Shown in pieces: positions 58,521-64,000 of a stretch of 64,000 nucleotides of DNA. This DNA is from Alcanivorax sp. (GTDB lineage: Bacteria > Pseudomonadota > Gammaproteobacteria > Pseudomonadales > Alcanivoracaceae), in contig CP051239.1 of the NCBI GenBank assembly GCA_017794945.1, forward strand, positions 620,001 to 684,000, in the 5' to 3' direction. Position 1 is the stretch's first letter; each line of letters begins with the position of its first letter. The translations under genes were made by a program, and so were the position numbers. A model generated the notes under the pieces. That model was not told the origin of the DNA. It did not search any database and saw only the letters and a list, made by a program, of their open reading frames with translations.

Positions 58521-59782
58521 GTGCATTGCTTTCCCCGGAGGACCTCAAACGCCAGGCGCTGGCGAACGTCCAGGACGCCACGGAGAGCAAGGCGGAGAAC
58601 CCGGCGTTGACCGCTCTGCGCGACAGCAGCCTGGCGGCGCTGAAGGCGGCGGTGTTCCCCGGCCGCAAGACCGAGCAATGGAAATACACCTCGCTGCAGC
58701 CGCTGGCCGACGGCCACCTGAACCGGCGCGCGGCGGCCGCCGCCACCCCGGCGGATCTGCCCGGGCTGGGCGACTACCGGCTGGTGCTGGTCAATGGCCG
58801 GCTGGATGAAAGCAGCAGCGCCCTCCCCGACGGTGTCACCCTGAAGCGGGAAGCCTCCCGGCTGGAGGGCCTGACCACGCCGTTTGCGCTCTACAACGGC
58901 GCGGCGCTGGACGACGCCGTTACCCTGGAAGTGGCCGCCAACACCGACGTGGCCGGCACCGTGCAGGTGATCCATTACGCCGATGGCGATCAGCCGGCGC
59001 ACTGCAACACGCGCCTGGAAGTGGTGCTCGGCACCGGCAGCCGCATGACGCTGATCGAGCAGTACCTGGGCCGGGGCCCGGTGCTCACCAACGCGGTGAC
59101 CGCCATCGAGACCCGCGATAACGCCCACCTCAGCCATTACCGGCTGCAGAGCGAGGCCCGCGACAGCCTGCACATCGGCACCCTGCTGCTGCGCCAGAGC
59201 GGTGTCAGCCGCATCGACAGCTACCAGCTGATGGCCGGCAGCCGGCTGCGCCGCAACGATGTGCGCGCCTTTATCGACAAAAGCGGCGCCGAGCTGAACA
59301 TGAACGGCATCTTCGTGGCCCGTGACCGTACCCATATCGACAACCAGCTGTGCGTCGAGCACCGGGTGCCGGACTGCACCTCCAACCAGGTGTACCGGGG
59401 TCTGGCCGGCGAAAAAGGCAAGGCGATCCTCAACGGCCGCATCCATATCCACCCCGGCGCCAGCGGCACCCTGGCGGAGCTGAGCAACAAGAACCTGCTG
59501 CTCAACCCGGGCGCCGAGATCGACACCAAGCCGGAGCTGGAAATCTACAACGACGACGTGAAGTGCGCCCACGGCGCCACCGTCGGCCAGCTGGACGCCG
59601 GCCAGCAGTTCTACCTGCAGGCGCGCGGCGTGCCGCTGGCGGAAGCCAAGCGCATGCTCAGCCTGGGCTTCGTCAACGAACTGGTGATGGCCCTGCCCGA
59701 CCAGGCCGTGGCCGACTGGGCCCAGCCCTGGCTGGCCGGCGAGCTGGGCCAGAGCCGGGGCGCCGACGAGGAGGCCGCATGA
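58517..59782 (+). CDS. sufD: Fe-S cluster assembly protein SufD
   Basis: 421 aa (E. coli 423). It is paralogous to SufB and completes the SufBC2D scaffold. Features are FPGRKTEQWKYTSLQPLADG, LTNAVTAIETRDNAHLSHY and the C-terminal LYNDDVKCAHGATVGQLD-like segment EIYNDDVKCAHGATVGQLD. It overlaps both sufC and sufS by 4 bp. Confidence 0.96.
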   Translation: MSALLSPEDLKRQALANVQDATESKAENPALTALRDSSLAALKAAVFPGRKTEQWKYTSLQPLADGHLNRRAAAAATPADLPGLGDYRLVLVNGRLDESSSALPDGVTLKREASRLEGLTTPFALYNGAALDDAVTLEVAANTDVAGTVQVIHYADGDQPAHCNTRLEVVLGTGSRMTLIEQYLGRGPVLTNAVTAIETRDNAHLSHYRLQSEARDSLHIGTLLLRQSGVSRIDSYQLMAGSRLRRNDVRAFIDKSGAELNMNGIFVARDRTHIDNQLCVEHRVPDCTSNQVYRGLAGEKGKAILNGRIHIHPGASGTLAELSNKNLLLNPGAEIDTKPELEIYNDDVKCAHGATVGQLDAGQQFYLQARGVPLAEAKRMLSLGFVNELVMALPDQAVADWAQPWLAGELGQSRGADEEAA

Positions 59783-60993
59783 GCCTGGACGTGAACGCCC
59801 TGCGCGCGCAGTTCCCGGTGCTGCACCAGGAAGTGAACGGCAAGCCCCTGGTGTACCTGGACAACGCCGCCACCACCCAGAAACCGCAGGTGGTGATCGA
59901 CGCGGTGAGTGAGTACTACCGCACCGTGAACAGCAACGTGCATCGGGCGGCGCACTATCTCAGCGACCACGCCACGGCGAGCTTCGAGGCCGCCCGCGCG
60001 GACCTGGCGGCGTTCATCAATGCCGCCCGCGAGGAAGTGATCCTCACCAAGGGCACCACCGAAGGCATCAACCTGGTGGCGCAGTGCCTGGGCCGCGAAC
60101 GGCTCCAAGCCGGCGACGAGATTCTGATCACGGCGCTGGAGCACCACGCCAACATCGTGCCCTGGCAGCAGGTGTGCGAGCGCACCGGCGCCACGCTTCA
60201 GGTGACGCCGTTGCGCGGGGACGGCAGCGTTGACACCGACGCCTTCCATCAACTGCTCAGCGAGCGCACCCGCATCGTGGCGCTGTCCCAGGTGTCCAAC
60301 AGCCTGGGCTCGGTGACGCCGGTGGCGGAACTGGTCAAGGCGGCCCGCGACGCCGGCGCCTGGACCCTGGTGGACGGCGCCCAGGCGGTGGGCCACTACC
60401 CGGTGGACGTGCAGCAGATCGGCTGTGATTTCTACGCGTTTTCCGGCCATAAGATGTTCGGCCCCACCGGCGTGGGCGTGCTGTTCGGCCGCCGCGAGCT
60501 GCTCGACGCGATGCCGCCCTACCAGACCGGCGGCGAGATGATCGAAACGGTGAGCTTCGAAAAGAGCACCTGGAATCAGCTGCCCTATAAGTTCGAGCCG
60601 GGCACGCCCAACATCGCCGGCGTGATCGGGCTGGGCGCGGCCACCCGCTGGCTGCAACAGCAGGACCGCACCGCCCTGGCCACCCACGAAGACGCCCTGC
60701 TGGCCTCCGCCAGCGAACAGGCGCGGGCCTTCGACGGCTTGAAAATCATCGGCGACGCCGCCACCAAGGTGGGTGTTCTTTCCTTTTTGCTGGACGGCGC
60801 CCACCCGGCCGATGTCGGCACCCTGCTGGACCAGCAGGGCGTGGCGGTGCGCACCGGCCATCATTGCTGCATGCCGCTGATGGACCGGCTCGGCATCCCC
60901 GGCACCACGCGGGCGTCGTTCTCGATTTATAATACCCTGGAAGAGGTGGACCAGCTGTTCCAGGCACTGCACAAGGTCCGCTCCTTTTTATAG
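59779..60993 (+). CDS. sufS: Cysteine desulfurase SufS
   Basis: 404 aa. PLP-dependent enzyme that takes sulfur from cysteine. The PLP lysine is in YAFSGHKMFGPTGVGVLFG and the active-site Cys is in VRTGHHCCMPLMDRLGI, the group II form that needs SufE. The ATG at 59779 overlaps the sufD stop. It is followed 34 bp later by the A-type carrier gene. Confidence 0.97.
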   Translation: MSLDVNALRAQFPVLHQEVNGKPLVYLDNAATTQKPQVVIDAVSEYYRTVNSNVHRAAHYLSDHATASFEAARADLAAFINAAREEVILTKGTTEGINLVAQCLGRERLQAGDEILITALEHHANIVPWQQVCERTGATLQVTPLRGDGSVDTDAFHQLLSERTRIVALSQVSNSLGSVTPVAELVKAARDAGAWTLVDGAQAVGHYPVDVQQIGCDFYAFSGHKMFGPTGVGVLFGRRELLDAMPPYQTGGEMIETVSFEKSTWNQLPYKFEPGTPNIAGVIGLGAATRWLQQQDRTALATHEDALLASASEQARAFDGLKIIGDAATKVGVLSFLLDGAHPADVGTLLDQQGVAVRTGHHCCMPLMDRLGIPGTTRASFSIYNTLEEVDQLFQALHKVRSFL

Positions 60994-61027
60994 GGGCGTT
61001 ATTCAGAACTCTCCGGAGGCGATCACT

Positions 61028-61396
61028 ATGACGGTACAGACATTCGTACCCGGCCAGGTCGAGATCCACATGACCGAGGCCGCCCGCAAGCAGGCGCGGC
61101 GCGAACTCGAGCGCGCGGCGGCCGGCGGCATTCGTCTCGACCTGGATGAATCCGGCTGCTCCGGCTACATGTACGAGCTGGAATTCGTCGACCAGCCGGT
61201 GTCCGGCGACAAGCACTTCGACGTGGACGGCGTGGCGCTGTACGTGCCGGAGAAATGGCTGACCATGCTCAACGGCCTGGAAATCGACTACGTGAAGGAA
61301 GGCGTCAACAGCCTGTTCAAGTTCCGCAACCCCAACGCCACCGGCGAATGCGGCTGCGGCGAGAGCTTCACCGTCGAAGACATGGACGAGGTCTGA
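61028..61396 (+). CDS. sufA: A-type Fe-S carrier protein (SufA/IscA-like)
   Basis: 122 aa. The conserved cysteines are in LDLDESGCSGYMYELEF and GECGCGESFTVED (C...CxC). A-type carriers move assembled clusters to target proteins. It precedes sufT with one base between. I call it sufA by context; the sequence does not separate SufA from IscA subgroups safely. Confidence 0.92.
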   Translation: MTVQTFVPGQVEIHMTEAARKQARRELERAAAGGIRLDLDESGCSGYMYELEFVDQPVSGDKHFDVDGVALYVPEKWLTMLNGLEIDYVKEGVNSLFKFRNPNATGECGCGESFTVEDMDEV

Positions 61397-61397
61397 T

Positions 61398-61967
61398 TTG
61401 GCCAACGCATCCACTGAACAGCGCACCGTGGTGGTGAGCCGCGACGTGCCCGCGCGCCTGGTGCCCGACGGCACGCGCATCACCATCCACAAGAACAGCT
61501 TCGTGAACCTGCGCCAGGCGCTCGGCGGCACCTACACGGTGACGCTGAACGGCAATATGGCGCGCATCGACGGCACCGACGCCGACGCCATCGGACAGGC
61601 GCCGCTGGAGCTGGACTTCGATCCGCCGGAGGCGGACGGCAGCGTGCGCGAGGCGGACCTGAACACCGCGCTGGGCACCATCTTTGACCCGGAAATCCCG
61701 GTGAATATTCTCGATCTCGGCCTGGTGTACGGCTGCGACGTGATCCGCCGCCCTCTCGATTCGGGAGAAACACAAAACGTGGTGCAGGTGCGCATGACCC
61801 TGACCGCGCCCAACTGCGGCATGGGCCCGGTACTGGTGGGCGACGTGGAAGACCGGCTCGCCAAGGTGCCCAACGTGGATGAGGTGGAAGTGGCGCTGCT
61901 GTTCGACCCGCCCTGGAGCCGCGACATGATGACCGAGGAAGCCCAACTCGAATTGGGATTGTTTTAA
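61398..61967 (+). CDS. sufT: SufT (MIP18/DUF59-type Fe-S assembly protein)
   Basis: 189 aa from a TTG start six bases after GAGGT. The DUF59/MIP18 domain is in the C-terminal half: TALGTIFDPEIPVNILDLGL, then MTLTAPNCGMGPVLVGDVED with the conserved Cys. SufT helps mature Fe-S proteins in bacteria that rely on SUF. The N-terminal 90 residues are typical of the proteobacterial long form. It overlaps sufE by one base (TAATG). Confidence 0.92.
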   Translation: MANASTEQRTVVVSRDVPARLVPDGTRITIHKNSFVNLRQALGGTYTVTLNGNMARIDGTDADAIGQAPLELDFDPPEADGSVREADLNTALGTIFDPEIPVNILDLGLVYGCDVIRRPLDSGETQNVVQVRMTLTAPNCGMGPVLVGDVEDRLAKVPNVDEVEVALLFDPPWSRDMMTEEAQLELGLF

Positions 61968-62419
61968 TGACTGATTTTGATATCCGCGAGATCAAGCTGG
62001 GCGAGGACGTGACCGCCGAGGCGATCCACGAGGATCTGGAATTCCTGGACGACTGGGAAGAGCGTTACCGCTACATCATCGACCTGGGCAAGCAGCTGCC
62101 CGCCATGCCCGAGGACCTGCGCACCGAAGAGCGCTTCGTGCGCGGCTGCCAGAGCCAGGTGTGGCTGCTCACCGACTACGACCAAGACCAGGACCGCCTG
62201 TATCTGGCGGTCGAATCCGACGCGGTGATCGTGCGCGGTCTGGCGGCGATCATCCTGGCGGCGCTCAACCGCAAGCCCCCCTCCGAAGTGGCCGACTACG
62301 ACATGGACGCGTTCTTCCAGCAGCTCGACCTGCTGCGCCACCTGAGCCCCACCCGCGGCAACGGCCTGCTGGCCATGGTCGGGCGCATCAAGCAGGAAGC
62401 GGCGGCGCTGGCGGCCTGA
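61967..62419 (+). CDS. sufE: Sulfur acceptor protein SufE
   Basis: 150 aa. The acceptor Cys is in RFVRGCQSQVWLLTDYD, the family hallmark. It takes persulfide from SufS and delivers it to SufB. The opening LEFLDDWEERYRYIIDLGKQ is the usual SufE start. It is the last gene of the operon and is convergent with the H-NOX gene, 7 bp away. Confidence 0.96.
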   Translation: MTDFDIREIKLGEDVTAEAIHEDLEFLDDWEERYRYIIDLGKQLPAMPEDLRTEERFVRGCQSQVWLLTDYDQDQDRLYLAVESDAVIVRGLAAIILAALNRKPPSEVADYDMDAFFQQLDLLRHLSPTRGNGLLAMVGRIKQEAAALAA

Positions 62420-62426
62420 TTCCCAC

Positions 62427-62993
62427 CTACACCGCCGACAGCGACGCCTTGCGCTGCGCCGGCACCAGACGCACCACGAAACGGCGCTGCCCGTCCCCGG
62501 GCGCGTCTTCCATCAGCTCCGCGGTTTCTCCGAAATACCCGGCCACGCCGTGCACGGCACCGAGCGCCAGCGCGCTCATATCCCGGTGGGACCGGTAGCC
62601 GATTTCCAGCACGCCGGGAGCCAGCTCACGCACCTCGATGCGCGGCGGCCGCGCTTCCGGGTCTTTCAGACGCACCACCTTCTGATGCACCTGTTCTTCC
62701 ACGTTGAGCAGAAAATCCCGGGCGTTCCAGTGGCGGGGGATCAGCGCCCGGTACATATTGATCAGCGGCGGGATCACCCATTTGCCGAACGCTTCGAGCA
62801 GGTCATTGCGGTGCAGCGCGGTCTCGTCCTCCAGGGCCGCCACCAGGGCGTCCATGTCCCCGTCAGGATAAAGCCTCACCGGCACGTAGACCCGCTCTTC
62901 CAGCCCGGCGGCGGCCTGGGCGTTGTCCCAGCAATCGGGCCCGAACCGTTCCACGGCGAATTGCCGCAGGTGATAAAGAATCACCCCATGCAT
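62427..62993 (-). CDS. H-NOX (heme NO-binding) protein
   Basis: 188 aa, the usual size for a stand-alone H-NOX. The start MHGVILYHLRQFAVERFGPD is the family signature. The proximal His candidate is in NVEEQVHQKVVRLKDP, and the heme-propionate motif Y-x-S-x-R is visible in EIGYRSHRDMSALALG. H-NOX proteins sense NO and in bacteria usually signal to a nearby histidine kinase or cyclic-di-GMP enzyme. None is adjacent here. It lies 93 bp downstream of iscS on the same strand, so it may be co-transcribed with it. Confidence 0.85.
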   Translation of the reverse strand: MHGVILYHLRQFAVERFGPDCWDNAQAAAGLEERVYVPVRLYPDGDMDALVAALEDETALHRNDLLEAFGKWVIPPLINMYRALIPRHWNARDFLLNVEEQVHQKVVRLKDPEARPPRIEVRELAPGVLEIGYRSHRDMSALALGAVHGVAGYFGETAELMEDAPGDGQRRFVVRLVPAQRKASLSAV

Positions 62994-63086
62994 GCGTTGC
63001 TCCTCTCGTCTTCACGTAGACAAAGCAAGGGGCGGGCCAGCCCCCGGGCGAGACGGGGCGCCCAGGCGCCCCGCGTGGCGGGCGCT

Positions 63087-64000
63087 TCAGGCGCGGTGGC
63101 GGGCTGCGTCGCGGAGCCGGGTGACGGCCTCCGTCACATTCTGCCCGGCCCGGTCCACCTCGTCCTCCTCGGTAAACCGGCCCAGGGACAGCCGGATCGC
63201 GCCATGGGCCAGATCGTCGGCCAGGCCCATGGCCTTGAGCACATAGGAAGGCTCCAGGGAGGCGGAGGTGCAGGCGGAACCGGTGGACACCGCCACCTCG
63301 GTGAGCGCGGTGAGCAGCATCTCGCCGTCCACGCCCTCGAACGCCACGTTCAGGTGGCCGGCGAGACGGGGCGCCTCGCGTCCGTTGAGATGCACGCCGG
63401 GCAGCGCCGCGATGTGGTTCCAGAGCCGGTCACGCAGCCCCGCCAGGCGCGCCTGCTCGGCGTCGCGCTCGGCCACGGCCAACGCCAGGGCTTCGCCCAT
63501 GCCGACAATCTGGTGGGTGGCCAGGGTGCCGGAACGCATGTTGCGCTCGTGGCCACCACCGTGGATCTGCGCGCTGAGGCGCACATCCGGATGCCGGCGC
63601 ACGTACAGCGCGCCCATGCCCTTGGGGCCGTAGAACTTGTGCGCGCTCAGCGACAGCATATCCACCGGCGTGGCGCGCACATCCAGGGGCAGTTTGCCGG
63701 CGGTCTGGGCGGCGTCGCTATGGAACAGCACGCCGGCCTCGCGGCAGATCGCGCCGATGGCGTCGATGTCGTTGATCACCCCGGTTTCGTTGTTGGCGTG
63801 CATGATCGACACCAACACGGTGTCCTCGCGCAGCGCGTCCGCCACCGCTTGCGGGTCGATGCGGCCGTCCGGGCCCGGCGCCAGATAGGTCACCGGCACA
63901 CCGGACCGCTCCAGCCAACCGCAGGGGTCGAGCACCGCCTTATGTTCACTGGCGGCGGTGATCACATGGCCGCCGCCGCGCTGCTCGACCACCCCCTTGA
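63087..64000 (-). CDS. iscS: Cysteine desulfurase IscS, partial
   Basis: 304 C-terminal codons are present; the start lies beyond the right edge. It matches group I IscS: ITAASEHKAVLDPC, the PLP lysine in LSAHKFYGPKGMGALYVRR and the Cys in VSTGSACTSASLEPSYVLKA, the usual IscS loop. It supplies sulfur for clusters and tRNA thiolation. It is transcribed toward the suf operon; where iscU would be expected downstream there is instead the H-NOX gene. Whether iscR precedes it is not visible. Confidence 0.93.
   Translation of the reverse strand, partial: KGVVEQRGGGHVITAASEHKAVLDPCGWLERSGVPVTYLAPGPDGRIDPQAVADALREDTVLVSIMHANNETGVINDIDAIGAICREAGVLFHSDAAQTAGKLPLDVRATPVDMLSLSAHKFYGPKGMGALYVRRHPDVRLSAQIHGGGHERNMRSGTLATHQIVGMGEALALAVAERDAEQARLAGLRDRLWNHIAALPGVHLNGREAPRLAGHLNVAFEGVDGEMLLTALTEVAVSTGSACTSASLEPSYVLKAMGLADDLAHGAIRLSLGRFTEEDEVDRAGQNVTEAVTRLRDAARHRA

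Overview
The window looks like the chromosome of a high-GC gammaproteobacterium. The order der-bamB-yfgM-hisS-ispG-rodZ-pilF-rlmN-ndk, with guaBA and xseA nearby, is the order I know from Pseudomonas and relatives. The full SUF cluster and the repetitive extragenic elements would also fit an Alcanivorax-type bacterium. The genus cannot be fixed from the sequence alone.

Region 1 (about 1-18.5 kb) is variable chromosomal sequence. It holds small single-function genes (several VOC/glyoxalase proteins, an NnrU-family membrane protein, YdeI/OmdA, a D-amino-acid-dehydrogenase-like flavoprotein, a DUF421 protein, a LysR/MFS divergent pair, an SDR and an alpha-hydroxy-acid oxidase). Among them are a RhuM-Doc fusion protein, a HigBA toxin-antitoxin pair, and a two-gene unit joining a nuclease-helicase-LexA-type-peptidase fusion to a MazG-like pyrophosphohydrolase.

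Region 2 (about 18.6-36.5 kb) is a mosaic island against the 3' end of guaA. Three diverged direct repeats of about 210-240 bp resemble the guaA terminator and end (22.71-22.95, 31.74-31.98 and 36.27-36.48 kb). They mark three blocks: an AT-richer block with an OLD-family nuclease and a two-gene soluble/membrane pair reminiscent of lambda RexAB; a block with a TetR-controlled, GC-rich aromatic-type catabolic operon plus an integron-like run of small genes separated by attC-like sites; and a 4.5-kb block holding one giant SIR2-family defence-type gene. No integrase or transposase gene is visible.

Region 3 (36.4-64 kb) is core genome: guaA and guaB (GMP synthesis), xseA, an operon of TonB-dependent receptor, periplasmic binding protein and hybrid histidine kinase, then der, bamB, yfgM, hisS, ispG, rodZ, pilF, rlmN and ndk. 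Divergent from ndk is sufBCDS-A-T-E, preceded by a good IscR-type site. Convergent with it are an H-NOX (heme NO-binding) gene and the start-truncated iscS. In Pseudomonas this place next to ndk is held by the isc operon, so the locus appears to have been rebuilt with SUF genes. Two families of REP-like inverted repeats punctuate the core intergenic regions.

No tRNA, rRNA, CRISPR array, insertion sequence or replication origin was seen.
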